Both the position numbers and the translations under genes were made by a program. This document shows positions 26,748 through 35,516 of a DNA stretch of 64,000 bases, piece by piece (position 1 is the stretch's first letter; every line of letters starts with the position of its first letter). This stretch comes from Acidobacteriota bacterium (lineage in GTDB: Bacteria > Acidobacteriota > Terriglobia > Bryobacterales > Bryobacteraceae), in the NCBI GenBank assembly GCA_016870915.1, contig VFZY01000002.1:1-64000 (forward strand). The letters run 5' to 3'. The notes under the pieces are model-generated. The model ran no database searches. It was given only the letters and a program-made list of their open reading frames with translations, and was not told where the DNA came from.

Positions 26748-27194
26748 TTAGTGCCTGGACTCGATTGTACCTGAACCGCTACCCAACCTCTTCGTTCGCC
26801 CGCCGCGGCAGCGCCCGCCTGCAGGCGATGGAGTACGCCTCAGCCGCGCGGCGGTTCGTATCGCCCACCAGCGCACGCCGGCCTTTTCGGCCACCGGCAC
26901 CGCAGCTTTGATGAAGTGGGTGTCGTAGGACCAGATGTCGTCCGCGGTATCGCCCCGCTCATGCATCTGCTTTTCGGTCTTTTTGTGGGAGTGGTCCAGG
27001 CTGAATTCGCGGGCCTGATAGCCGCGCGGCGATTCGATCATTCGCAGACAAGGTCGTCATCGGAGCTTTTCCGGGCATCGATCAGCGTGGCCAGCTTCAA
27101 GTTGCCCGGTTTGTGCTCATCCGGACCCCGGAACCGCCAGCGCCCCGGCAGCCGGTAACCGCGGGAGCTTGAGAAAATCGCGCCGTGTCGCCAT
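26748..27194 (-). pseudogene. Decayed Tat-exported mannonate-dehydratase/xylose-isomerase-like gene
   Basis: The minus strand starts with ATG at 27194 and a twin-arginine signal (MATRRDFLKL, then AAGALAVPGSG) that runs into TGA. Remnants of the mature protein then appear in shifted frames: GPDEHKPGNLKLATLIDARK near 27120-27060, and IESPRGYQAREFSLDHSHKK with HFIKAAVPVAEKAGVR at 27040-26870. The last segment resembles the conserved FLKAVIPVAEKAGVRLALHP region of mannonate dehydratases and related sugar-isomerase TIM barrels. The middle and the C-terminal half are missing, so this is a gene shrunk by internal deletions and frameshifts. The 294-base open frame here is a relic, not a working gene. 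Confidence 0.62.
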
Positions 27195-27206
27195 GGCGCT
27201 ATTGAG

Positions 27207-27554
27207 TCACTTCCGCCGAGTTCTCTTCCTGGCTCTGACATTCGCGTCGGAGCGAAGCTTCCAGGCTGTGCGGAGCGCGCCTTCCAGAATCTCTTCGGTG
27301 ACCGCGTCCAGAATCACGTGGGTCATCCCCATGCGGCCCCAGCCGCCGTGGATGGGCAGAAACATCCGGGGCAGGTCGCTCAGGTAGCCGCTCTGCACCT
27401 CGGGCGTGAACATCAGATTGCCGTAACCCTGCTTGACGCTGGCAAGTGTGGCGAAGATGCGCCCGCCCACACGGAAATCGACGGCGCCCATGTGCGATCC
27501 TTCTTCCGCGCCGGGGAAGCTGAGTGCGATGCGCCGGAAGTCGTCGGGTGTCAT
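27207..27554 (-). CDS. MmcQ/YjbR family protein
   Basis: A 115-residue protein of the MmcQ/YjbR fold, small cytosolic proteins proposed to bind DNA but without an assigned role. The start DDFRRIALSFPGAEEGSHMG is the family signature. VDFRVGGRIFATL and a C-terminal WKLRSDANVRARKRTRRK basic tail are also present. Its ATG overlaps the stop of the secreted protein gene (ATGA), so the two are co-translated. Its stop lies just 12 bases before the decayed Tat gene. Confidence 0.88.
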   Translation of the reverse strand: MTPDDFRRIALSFPGAEEGSHMGAVDFRVGGRIFATLASVKQGYGNLMFTPEVQSGYLSDLPRMFLPIHGGWGRMGMTHVILDAVTEEILEGALRTAWKLRSDANVRARKRTRRK

Positions 27555-28501
27555 TGCCTATAGTCTATCCGCACAGGGTCTATCCGCACAGGCACGCCGT
27601 TGGGGCCCACTGCCACCAGCACGCCTTCCACCAGGACCAAGGCGTGCACCGGTTGGCCCTGCCGGACGACGCGGGGCGCTCCGGAACCAAACAGGATGAG
27701 CCGCGACGCGGTGCCGTTGTTCTCACCCACCCAGACGCGGTTTCCGGCAACGGCCAGGCCGTGCGGGTAGTGGACCGGAAAGCCGCGCGTGAGCCGCTCC
27801 CCCATCCAAAGCTTGCGCGGGTCGCTCACCGGCTCGAAACGGGTGACCCGTGCATCCGGGCGATGGCTCTCAGCCCAGTACAGGTAGGGTGCGGACCATG
27901 CCAGCCGGGCCAGCGCGGAGTCCGGCTCCTCAAAGTAGAGATTCATCGCGAAGAGCCGCCACGGCAGACCGGGAGAGCCCGGGTTGCGCAGCCAGTAGTT
28001 GCCGGCGAAAAGGTCCGGCCGCTGGTCGCCGTCGATATCGGGCGCGGCGAGCAGGCCACCCTGGCGCGATGGCGTGTAGATGGAGTAGATCTCGCGGTAG
28101 ATCCAGGGGCCGTCCGGGGTGGCTGGCATCTGGTGGAACCGAAGCTGCGCATGGCGCTGCATCACCAGGACACCCCGCCGTCCATCCAGAGTGGTGATCA
28201 GGCAGTCATGCGTTTCCACGCCGGTATCGATGACCCGGGGCGTGGCAGTGAAGTTCGGCACCCAGAGCAGCCGCCCGCCGCTCACCCCGGCAAAGCCGTC
28301 ATGGGCCAGGCACCCTGCCTCACCGAACGGCTCCGGCCGCAGCCGCCGCTCCCCAAGGCCCGGCCAGGCAAACGCCCTCAAGCCCCGCCCGCTCCAGGTG
28401 ATCAGCCGCCGTCCGGCCGCGTCGTACGCCATCCCCGCCGGCTCCGCTTGGCCCCAAACCGCACCCGCCAACAGGACCAGCGAAAACAGCCTCCAAAACA
28501 T
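27551..28501 (-). CDS. Secreted propeller-like protein of unknown function
   Basis: A 316-residue protein with a Sec signal (WRLFSLVLLAGAVWGQAEPA) and repeating short beta motifs. A calcium-binding-like repeat APDIDGDQRPDLFAGNYWLR resembles VCBS/FG-GAP units. The motif LVLVEGVLVAVGPNGVPVRI near the end suggests another blade. It is probably an extracellular beta-propeller. The C-terminus contains an exact duplication PVRIDPVRID, encoded by a 15-base tandem repeat at 27563-27592. The stop overlaps the MmcQ/YjbR start. Confidence 0.7.
   Translation of the reverse strand: MFWRLFSLVLLAGAVWGQAEPAGMAYDAAGRRLITWSGRGLRAFAWPGLGERRLRPEPFGEAGCLAHDGFAGVSGGRLLWVPNFTATPRVIDTGVETHDCLITTLDGRRGVLVMQRHAQLRFHQMPATPDGPWIYREIYSIYTPSRQGGLLAAPDIDGDQRPDLFAGNYWLRNPGSPGLPWRLFAMNLYFEEPDSALARLAWSAPYLYWAESHRPDARVTRFEPVSDPRKLWMGERLTRGFPVHYPHGLAVAGNRVWVGENNGTASRLILFGSGAPRVVRQGQPVHALVLVEGVLVAVGPNGVPVRIDPVRIDYRQ
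27563..27592. repeat. 15-bp perfect tandem duplication at a gene 3' end
   Basis: GTCTATCCGCACAGG occurs twice in direct succession (27563-27577 and 27578-27592). It keeps frame and adds five residues (PVRID) to the C-terminus of the secreted protein. It looks like a recent slippage duplication and could vary between strains. Confidence 0.85.
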
Positions 28502-28612
28502 GCAGCATTTATTGTAGCCGCCGCGCTATTACCGGAGAGGCCCTCCGGGGCCGGTATGGGATACTGATGGGAATACGGGCACAATCCCGAACCGCTATCC
28601 CGCCCCGATCCG

Positions 28613-30139
28613 ATGCTCTTCGATACCGCAATCTACGCCATTTTTCTGATCCTGGCGGTTTTCATCTACTGGCGTCTCCCCTGGCGCAAGCAGAATGTCT
28701 TCCTCCTCGCCGCCAGCTACCTGTTCTACGGCTGGTGGGACTGGCGATTTCTTAGCCTGATCCTGATTTCGACCATCGTCGATTATCAATGTGCCCGCAT
28801 CATCGCGCGCAGTGGCGACGTGCTGAAGAGGCGGACGCTGCTGTCGATCTCCGTGGGCCTGAACCTGGCGTTTCTGGGCTTCTTCAAGTACTTCAACTTC
28901 TTCGCCGACTCACTGGCCACCGCCTTGGGCACCGTGGGGATCGATGTTTCGATCACCCTCTTGCGTATCGTTCTGCCGCCGGGCATCTCGTTTTACACAT
29001 TCCAGGAACTGGCATACATTGTGGATGTTTACCGCAAGAAGATGGAGCCGGCCGATTCCCTGGTGGATTACGCCCTTTTCATCACGCTTTTCCCGCACTT
29101 GATTGCGGGCCCCATCCAACGTCCATCGCACCTTCTGCCCCAGGTTCAGAAGCCGCGCGTGTACGACAGCCGGACTGTCTTCGATGGCCTGATGCTGATC
29201 ATGACCGGGCTGTTTCGCAAATGCGTGGTGGCGGACAACTGCGCGCTTCTGGCGAACGCCGCCTTCTCGGGCAAGCTGGGCGAACAGAGCGCGGCCACGC
29301 TCGCTATTGGGACCTACGCCTTTGCCTGGCAGATCTACGGCGATTTCAGCGGCTACAGCGACATTGCCCGGGGTTCCGCCCAGTTGATGGGCTTCCACTT
29401 CATGGTGAACTTCCGCCAGCCCTATCTTTCAACAAGCCTCAAGGAATTCTGGCGGCGATGGCACATCAGCCTGAGCACCTGGCTGCGGGATTACCTGTAC
29501 ATCGTCCTGGGCGGTAATCGAGAGACCGAGCCGCGAGTTCATCGGACCTTCATCCAGGATGTGATGCATGGTGGCCCATTTTTCGCGGTCCTCGTGCGCA
29601 TTCGCCCGGTCTACCGGAACCTGATGACCACCATGTTGCTGGGCGGGCTTTGGCACGGCGCGAACTGGACCTTCGTCGTCTGGGGTGGAATTCACGGTCT
29701 CGGTTTGGTTGCCGAGAGGATCCTTGGTGCGCCCAAGGCCGCCGGTCCCTCGGAGGCGAAGGTGCAACCCGGGGCGGATGCTGGATTGTTGTCGCTGGGG
29801 CCCTGGGCCCGCCGCATTGTGATCTTCCACCTGGTCTGCCTGGCCTGGATCTTCTTCCGCGCGGAATCGATGAGCCAGGCCTTCTCACTGCTCAGCGGGC
29901 TGGGCCACTGGTCCTGGCGGCCTGAGTATGCCGTTGCCTTCCAGTTCCTGGCGGCCTTTGCCATCCCGATGTTTGTCTATGACCTGCTCCTGGAGCGGCG
30001 GCAGGAGGAGTACCTTTTCGAAAAGTTCTCGCCGAACGGCTTTCCCGCCGTGCGGATCGCCTACGGAGTTGCCATGCTCGGTCTGGTGACCCTGTTCTCC
30101 GCCAATCAAGCTAATGCCTTCATCTACTTCCAGTTCTGA
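28613..30139 (+). CDS. MBOAT family membrane O-acyltransferase (AlgI-like)
   Basis: A multi-span acyltransferase that moves acyl groups, often acetyl, onto exported polysaccharide or other envelope targets. The 508-residue protein has about ten hydrophobic spans and the conserved AlgI/DltB features. PPGISFYTFQELAYIVDVYR and PHLIAGPIQRPSHLLPQV are followed by YGDFSGYSDIARGSAQLMGF and EFWRRWHISLSTWLRDYLYI. The active-site His motif is LLGGLWHGANWTFVVWG. It overlaps the following SGNH-like gene by 26 bases; AlgI-type enzymes are commonly paired with AlgX/AlgJ-like partners. Confidence 0.93.
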   Translation: MLFDTAIYAIFLILAVFIYWRLPWRKQNVFLLAASYLFYGWWDWRFLSLILISTIVDYQCARIIARSGDVLKRRTLLSISVGLNLAFLGFFKYFNFFADSLATALGTVGIDVSITLLRIVLPPGISFYTFQELAYIVDVYRKKMEPADSLVDYALFITLFPHLIAGPIQRPSHLLPQVQKPRVYDSRTVFDGLMLIMTGLFRKCVVADNCALLANAAFSGKLGEQSAATLAIGTYAFAWQIYGDFSGYSDIARGSAQLMGFHFMVNFRQPYLSTSLKEFWRRWHISLSTWLRDYLYIVLGGNRETEPRVHRTFIQDVMHGGPFFAVLVRIRPVYRNLMTTMLLGGLWHGANWTFVVWGGIHGLGLVAERILGAPKAAGPSEAKVQPGADAGLLSLGPWARRIVIFHLVCLAWIFFRAESMSQAFSLLSGLGHWSWRPEYAVAFQFLAAFAIPMFVYDLLLERRQEEYLFEKFSPNGFPAVRIAYGVAMLGLVTLFSANQANAFIYFQF

Positions 30140-31121
30140 TCACCCCGGTCCTGGTCACATAAGCCCTGACCGGGGGCGGTTCAACCGGGCCATCGCCGCG
30201 GCACTGGCCGCCATTCTGGCGCTGGCCATCGGCGCGGAAGCGTTTTCGCGCGTCGCCTCAACCCGGCTGAGCCGCATCATGACCCGCATTGAAAGCGAGT
30301 ATCGCGGGGTGATCCAGTGGCCCCGGCAAGGCGATGCCCGGCGCGTCATCGTGCTGGGCAATTCGCTGTTGATGATCGACGTGGACTACCCGGACTTCGA
30401 GCGCCGGCTGGGGCCGGGGTGGACCACGCGCCGCTTCGTCGTCGAGCAGACCACGTACCTCGACTGGCTCTACGCCCTGCGCCGCATACGCGATGCCGGC
30501 GCCCGCGCCGATGCGTTTGTGCTGATGCTGTCCCCGCGCCAGTTCATCATCACGCAGTCCCTGGGCAGCTATTCGGCTTTCCGGATGTACCAGGCAAAGG
30601 ACGTGCTGGCTGCCTCGCGGGATCTGGACCTGCACCCTACCCAGACGGCCGACATGCTGGTATCCCACTACAGCGCCTTCTTCGGCTTGCGCCGGGAACT
30701 GCGCAAGGTGCTTCTGGGACGGCTGATGCCATCGCTTCCCGCTCTCACCGGCCTGATCTCGCAGAACACGCCTCCCCTGCTCACCGAGGAGGAGGTGTAT
30801 GAGGGTGCGCGGCCGCGGCTGGAGCGGCTGAAACAGGAAGCCGCCGCCGTGGGGGCCGGTTTCGTGTTCATCGTCGCCCCCACGCAGGGGAACGAAGACC
30901 AGTCCCCGGCCATGGTGCGCGCCGGCCGCGACGCCGGCGTACCGGTGGTGGTGGCGCCCATCACGCGCCAGCTTGGGCCCGCCGACTATCAGCCGGACGG
31001 CTTCCATCTGCTGCCGCGCGGCGCCGCCCGCTACACGGAGTCCCTGACACCCGTCCTCGCCGAAGCGCTCCACGGCTCTCTCGCCGCCGCCCGGCAACCG
31101 GTTAGACTGAAGCGTGACTGA
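30114..31121 (+). CDS. Membrane-anchored SGNH/AlgJ-like partner protein
   Basis: A 335-residue protein with one N-terminal membrane anchor (AIAAALAAILALAIGAEAFS, about residues 25-44). Its extracytoplasmic domain carries SGNH-type blocks: RRVIVLGNSLLMIDVDYPDF, with Gly-Asn-Ser in block I, and DYQPDGFHLLPRGA, with Asp-x-x-His in block V. The overall similarity is weak and no AlgJ name is safe. The 26-base overlap with the MBOAT gene makes a two-component acylation system likely: MBOAT passes the acyl group across the membrane and the SGNH protein transfers it. Substrate unknown. Confidence 0.68.
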   Translation: MPSSTSSSDHPGPGHISPDRGRFNRAIAAALAAILALAIGAEAFSRVASTRLSRIMTRIESEYRGVIQWPRQGDARRVIVLGNSLLMIDVDYPDFERRLGPGWTTRRFVVEQTTYLDWLYALRRIRDAGARADAFVLMLSPRQFIITQSLGSYSAFRMYQAKDVLAASRDLDLHPTQTADMLVSHYSAFFGLRRELRKVLLGRLMPSLPALTGLISQNTPPLLTEEEVYEGARPRLERLKQEAAAVGAGFVFIVAPTQGNEDQSPAMVRAGRDAGVPVVVAPITRQLGPADYQPDGFHLLPRGAARYTESLTPVLAEALHGSLAAARQPVRLKRD

Positions 31122-31842
31122 ACTCACCCGGCTGCTGGGGCATGGTGACGAATCCGCGCGGCTGGATGTGGCGGCGCTTGAGATCGCCGGGATTGAGTAC
31201 CCCGATCTGGACCACGGCCGTTTCCTTGAGCAATTGGACACCTGGGCCGGCGAGATTGGCCGTCAGGTTGGGCTGGAGGCACCCGGCGACCGGTTCCTTG
31301 ATGTCCTCACCGGCTACCTCACAGTGACCCTCGGCTTCACCGGGAACCAGCGCAGTTACTACGACGTGCAGAACAGTTGCCTGAACCGGGTGATCGAACG
31401 GCGGACCGGGCTGCCCATCACCCTGTCGCTCCTCTACATCGAGATTGGCCGGCGGCTGGGCCGGGACATTCATGGCATCGGCTTGCCCGGCCATTTTCTG
31501 GCCGGATACCGCGACTCGCAGATGTCCGCCTACATTGACCCGTTCCACGGCGGCGAACTGCTGGACCGCCGGGGCGCCATACGGCTGATCTCGGCCCTTC
31601 GCGGCGAGACCTGGATGCCCGGCGCCAACGATTTCGAGCCCGCGTCCAAACGTCAGATCGCACTGCGCATGCTGAACAACCTTCGCGGAGCCTACCTTCG
31701 CAAGCAGCAGTGGAGCAAGGTGATCCAGGTGCTCGACGTCATGATGATCGCGCCCCAGGCCGGGCCCGATCGCCAGGCGCTGGAAGGCGAACTGGCGAAG
31801 GCACGGCAAGCCTGGGCCCGCCTGCGCGCGAGTCTCAACTAG
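31114..31842 (+). CDS. SirB1 family protein (transglutaminase-like with TPR tail)
   Basis: A 242-residue cytosolic protein of the SirB1/transglutaminase-like family. The conserved core is QNSCLNRVIERRTGLPITLS (with the cysteine), LLYIEIGRRLGRDIHGIGLP, and GHFLAGY with the His. A helical TPR-like tail follows (LRMLNNLRGAYLRKQQWSKV, VLDVMMIAPQ). Biochemical role unknown. It starts with GTG inside the last codons of the SGNH gene, so it may be co-expressed, though its function need not be linked. It converges on the TonB receptor, leaving seven bases. Confidence 0.9.
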   Translation: MTELTRLLGHGDESARLDVAALEIAGIEYPDLDHGRFLEQLDTWAGEIGRQVGLEAPGDRFLDVLTGYLTVTLGFTGNQRSYYDVQNSCLNRVIERRTGLPITLSLLYIEIGRRLGRDIHGIGLPGHFLAGYRDSQMSAYIDPFHGGELLDRRGAIRLISALRGETWMPGANDFEPASKRQIALRMLNNLRGAYLRKQQWSKVIQVLDVMMIAPQAGPDRQALEGELAKARQAWARLRASLN

Positions 31843-31849
31843 CCGCGGC

Positions 31850-34800
31850 CTAGAAGTTCAATTTTGCTGCCACCATCGTCTGGCGCGATGTGGAGATCAC
31901 CGAATCCCGGATGCGGCCGAATGTGGCCGAGGTGATGGTTGCCGTGGGGAAGCCAAACGACGGGCTGTTCGTGAAGTTGACGAAGTCGGCCCGGATTTCC
32001 AGGTTCATGCGCTCGGAAATCCGGGTCTTCTTGGCGATGCTGAAGTCCAGGTTCACAAACCGGTCGCCGCGGAAGAAGTTGCGGCCGGTGTTGCCAAGTT
32101 CGCCGATGCCCGGGGCGGAAAACCGGCCGCGTTCGGCGGGATTGAAGTACCAGATCAACCCGTCCTCTTCCCGCACCGCGCCATCGGACCGGGAACAGCC
32201 GGTGCAGTTGGCGAAGGAGCCCACAAAGCTGTTGAACGTGGAAGAACCGGCAAAGACGCTGAAGGGCCGTCCGGACGTGGCCCGGAACAGGCCGCTCAGA
32301 TTCCAGCCGCCGATGATGCGATCCACCACACCGTTCACGCCCCCGCCGATCAGCTTGCCGCGCCCGAACGGGAGTTCCTGCACACCGATCATCTGCAACT
32401 GGTGGCGCCGGTCGAAATCGGAGATGCCGTAGTTGAGGCGCCGGTTGTTGATGTCAAACGGCGTGTTCGCGGCCGTCTGCGTGGAGCCGCCCCCGGCCAG
32501 GGTGAACGTAGGGTCATAGGACCGGGTGTCGAGCGACTTCGACCACGTGTAGAACGCCTGAATGTTGGCGCCCCCCTTGAACCGGCGGTCGATTGACAAC
32601 TGCAGCGAATGGTAGGTGGAGAAATCGTTCGAATCGATGACGTTCAAGCCGCCCGAGTATTGCGGGTACGGGAAGAAGAAATAGGGGCCAAGGCCGCTGG
32701 CGTTCGAAAGGCTGGTGCCGCCTTGATTGCGCTGCGCCAGTTGAGACGCCAGACCGGCGACGTTGTTCAGGTTGAGATCGCCGGTGAACTGCCGCCGCAG
32801 GAAGGCCGCGCCCGACTCCGTGGCCAGACGGCGAGAGTCGGCTCGGGTGAGATTGTTCAGCAGCACACTCTCTCCGCCCGCCTTCGCGGTGCGGAACGCT
32901 TCCAGGAAGCCGTTGGAGCGGATCTCCGCCTGATTGACGTTGTAGCCGCCGAAGAGATTGTGCGCGCGCCGGCCCAGGTAGTTCACCTCAACCACCGTGC
33001 GCGGCGCAATCTCGCGTTGAACACCCAGGGACCACATGTTGGTCTGGGGCGTTTCAAGGTTGGGGTCCACCACGGTGTTGCTCGCCAGGCTGAACGGCAC
33101 GGGCTGCGCCAGTTCCTGCGGCGTGCGCACCGGGGCCAGCGAAGGCAGGCCGTTGAGACGTCCGCCACCCGAACCGTAGGCCGAGTTCACCTCTCCCAGC
33201 ACGCTGCCCGGCATCGACGGGAAGAGGAAGGAGCTCAGCAGGAAGGTGGGTATGCGGTCATAGGCAAGCCGGTAGTTGGCCCGCACAGCCGATTTGCCGC
33301 TCCCCGTGGGGTCCCAGGCAATGCCGAGCGATGGGCCCAGGTTGTTGTAGTCGTTCCGGTAGAGCTTGCCCTCGCTCCAGCGCAAGGTGTTCGAGGGGGC
33401 CGCCCCGGCCGCCACCACGGTTCCAGGGGTAAGAATGGGCTGGCTGCCCGCCGAGAACGGCGCCTTGCGTGCTTCCAGGCGCAGACCCAGATCCACGGTC
33501 AGGCGCTTGGAAACCTTCCAGGTGTCCTGGAAGTAGAAGTCGTACTCGTAGAACCGGGAGTCAAAGTCGAACGTGCCTGTCCGGAACTTGTTCCCGTCGG
33601 CGACAAAGCCTTGCGCAATGGTGCCTACACGGCCCAGCAGCAGGTTGATCATCGATTCCAGGGCGGGCCGGTCCACATTCTGATTGATCGCCGCAGGCAA
33701 CCCGAACGCCGCCGGGCTCACCGTGTTGATAGTCCTGTCGAAGTTCACCACCAGGGCCGCGTTCTGTCCGCCGATGGAGCCACGGGTATCCAGATGCTGC
33801 ACATACCGGACGTTCACGCCTCCCTTGAACGCGTGCTTGCCCGCGAAGTAGGAAAGGTTGTCCACAAACTGCAGCGTCTTCAACTGGCGCGCATTCCCAT
33901 AGGTGGTGGCAGTGGGCACGGTGATCCCCAGCGGGGCCACCAGTGTGGGAGTGCGCAGATCCCGCACCGGATTCGGGAAGTCAAAGAAGAACTCACTCCA
34001 ACCCGCCACCAGTTCGTTCGTGATCGCCGGACGCGGATTGCTACGCCAGTTGAATGCGTAGTTCCTCGGGCTGCGCTTGGTGTCGGTGAGACAGGGTGCG
34101 CCGGGAACGCGGGGCAGGCCGCCATTGACGCCATCGCACAGCGTGTTTTGGTAGCCCCAATAGAGCCGGGCAAACACGGTGTTATTGCCATTGATGATGT
34201 AGTCGATCTTCCCCGTGAGATCGCGCTGTTCCTCGGTCTCGGTGGGGCGGAAGACGTAGCCGGCGTAGTTCAGGCCGTCGCCCACCTCGAACCGGTTGGG
34301 CAGAGGTGTCTGGCCGATGAACGTGCGCACCGCGCCGTCCAGGCCGCGGCGGTCGGGGTCCTGCTGCACCACGTTATAGGACTGCACCGGGACCAGCGGC
34401 GCTCCGGTGGTGCTCACCGCGGCCCCAGCCACACCCGCCGGCCGGTTCTGGGCCGCCGGGTTGAACCGGAACACACCGTTCCGCGCTTCCTGGGTGAGGA
34501 CCGTCGCGGTCTGGGAGATGCTGCGCGCCGCCCGCAACTCCTGCCAATTCGCGAAATAGAAGAGCTTGTTCCGTTTGATGGGTCCGCCCAGGCTGCCGCC
34601 GTAGATGTTCTGGATGAAGTTCTGCTTGCCGATGCGGTTCAGATTGTCTTCCCACTGGTTGGCGTTAAACCGGGGCGTACGGTAGAACCAGAACAGGTTG
34701 CCATGAATATCGTTGCCGCCACTCTTGGTGACCATGGCCACCTGCGCGCCGCTATTGCGGCCGAACTCCGCCGAGGCGTTCGAGGTGACGATGCGCATCT

Positions 34801-35458
34801 CAGCCACCGAATCGGGATTCACCCGGATGGGGTTGTTGCCCACACCGCCGCCCGCGCTCACCTCGTTCATATCGATGCCGTCCAGCGTGAAGTTCCACGC
34901 CCGGTCGCGGGCCCCGTTCATGTGGCCGCCGCCGCCGGTGTTGCCGCCGGAGTTCATGCCGGGCACGTAGTTGAGGATGCTGGTGGGGTCGCGGCGGCGC
35001 GTGGCGACTATGGGCATCTCCTTCATCATCCGCTCACTGATCACCGGGCCCACGTTGCCGGACTGGCTGAGTTGAACCTGTTCAGCCACCGCCTCCACCT
35101 GGATCTGGTCCGTCACGCTGCCCACTTCCAGCACCACGTTGACCGTGGCGGGCGCACCCACCGAGACCTGATTGCCTTTGGTGACGAACTTCTTGAATCC
35201 GGCGCTCTCAACGGCCACGGTGTAGGTTCCGGCCTGCACGGCTTCCACCTGCCAGGCGCCCGCGGCGCCGGTTTCGGTCTGGAAGACCGCGCCGGTCTGT
35301 TCGCTGGTCAGAGTGACCCTGGCGCCGCCGATTACGGCGCCGCTGGGGTCAGCCACGGTGCCCACCACTCGCGACGTGGTCCCTTGGGAGAACGCCGTTG
35401 AAGCGGCAGAAAAGACCAGCAAAGAGAAGAAAAGAAAAGCGCGAAGCCCCTTACCCAT
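31850..35458 (-). CDS. Oar-like TonB-dependent receptor with carboxypeptidase-regulatory domain
   Basis: A 1202-residue outer-membrane protein. A Sec signal (LRAFLFFSLLVFSAASTAFS) is followed by a carboxypeptidase-regulatory-like beta-sandwich (VVGTVADPSGAVIGGARVTL, AGTYTVAVESAGFKKFV) and a plug-like region. The plug region includes RDRAWNFTLDGIDMNEVSAG and VAEMRIVTSNASAEFGRNSG. A long beta-barrel ends with IRADFVNFTNSPSFGFP and a terminal strand RQTMVAAKLNF. This is the Oar/TonB receptor type abundant in Acidobacteriota, with substrates mostly unknown. I use the ATG at 35458, not a TTG at 35467. It lies 58 bases after the DUF3500 gene. The start codon sits inside a terminator-like hairpin. 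Confidence 0.92.
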   Translation of the reverse strand: MGKGLRAFLFFSLLVFSAASTAFSQGTTSRVVGTVADPSGAVIGGARVTLTSEQTGAVFQTETGAAGAWQVEAVQAGTYTVAVESAGFKKFVTKGNQVSVGAPATVNVVLEVGSVTDQIQVEAVAEQVQLSQSGNVGPVISERMMKEMPIVATRRRDPTSILNYVPGMNSGGNTGGGGHMNGARDRAWNFTLDGIDMNEVSAGGGVGNNPIRVNPDSVAEMRIVTSNASAEFGRNSGAQVAMVTKSGGNDIHGNLFWFYRTPRFNANQWEDNLNRIGKQNFIQNIYGGSLGGPIKRNKLFYFANWQELRAARSISQTATVLTQEARNGVFRFNPAAQNRPAGVAGAAVSTTGAPLVPVQSYNVVQQDPDRRGLDGAVRTFIGQTPLPNRFEVGDGLNYAGYVFRPTETEEQRDLTGKIDYIINGNNTVFARLYWGYQNTLCDGVNGGLPRVPGAPCLTDTKRSPRNYAFNWRSNPRPAITNELVAGWSEFFFDFPNPVRDLRTPTLVAPLGITVPTATTYGNARQLKTLQFVDNLSYFAGKHAFKGGVNVRYVQHLDTRGSIGGQNAALVVNFDRTINTVSPAAFGLPAAINQNVDRPALESMINLLLGRVGTIAQGFVADGNKFRTGTFDFDSRFYEYDFYFQDTWKVSKRLTVDLGLRLEARKAPFSAGSQPILTPGTVVAAGAAPSNTLRWSEGKLYRNDYNNLGPSLGIAWDPTGSGKSAVRANYRLAYDRIPTFLLSSFLFPSMPGSVLGEVNSAYGSGGGRLNGLPSLAPVRTPQELAQPVPFSLASNTVVDPNLETPQTNMWSLGVQREIAPRTVVEVNYLGRRAHNLFGGYNVNQAEIRSNGFLEAFRTAKAGGESVLLNNLTRADSRRLATESGAAFLRRQFTGDLNLNNVAGLASQLAQRNQGGTSLSNASGLGPYFFFPYPQYSGGLNVIDSNDFSTYHSLQLSIDRRFKGGANIQAFYTWSKSLDTRSYDPTFTLAGGGSTQTAANTPFDINNRRLNYGISDFDRRHQLQMIGVQELPFGRGKLIGGGVNGVVDRIIGGWNLSGLFRATSGRPFSVFAGSSTFNSFVGSFANCTGCSRSDGAVREEDGLIWYFNPAERGRFSAPGIGELGNTGRNFFRGDRFVNLDFSIAKKTRISERMNLEIRADFVNFTNSPSFGFPTATITSATFGRIRDSVISTSRQTMVAAKLNF

Positions 35459-35494
35459 GAATACCAATGTGCCAGGGGCTCGAGGCTTCGCGCT
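35438..35494 (-). promoter_or_regulatory. Terminator-like hairpin enclosing the TonB receptor start codon
   Basis: AGCGCGAAGCC (mRNA 5' arm, 35494-35484) pairs perfectly with GGCTTCGCGCT (35448-35438). The 35-base loop contains the ATG (35458-35456). The 3' arm is followed by TTTTCTTTTCTTCTCTTT, which codes for the hydrophobic signal segment. It could hide the start from ribosomes, end transcripts coming from the DUF3500 gene, or both. The long loop lowers confidence. Confidence 0.45.
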
Positions 35495-35516
35495 ATTCCA
35501 GGTCTCGGAAGAGGAC

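Noticed and set aside
32609-35401. A 930-residue plus-strand open frame opposite the TonB receptor
   Set aside because: It is the antisense shadow of a GC-rich coding region: low-complexity His/Arg/Gly-rich translation, no domain, and it covers a clear minus-strand receptor.
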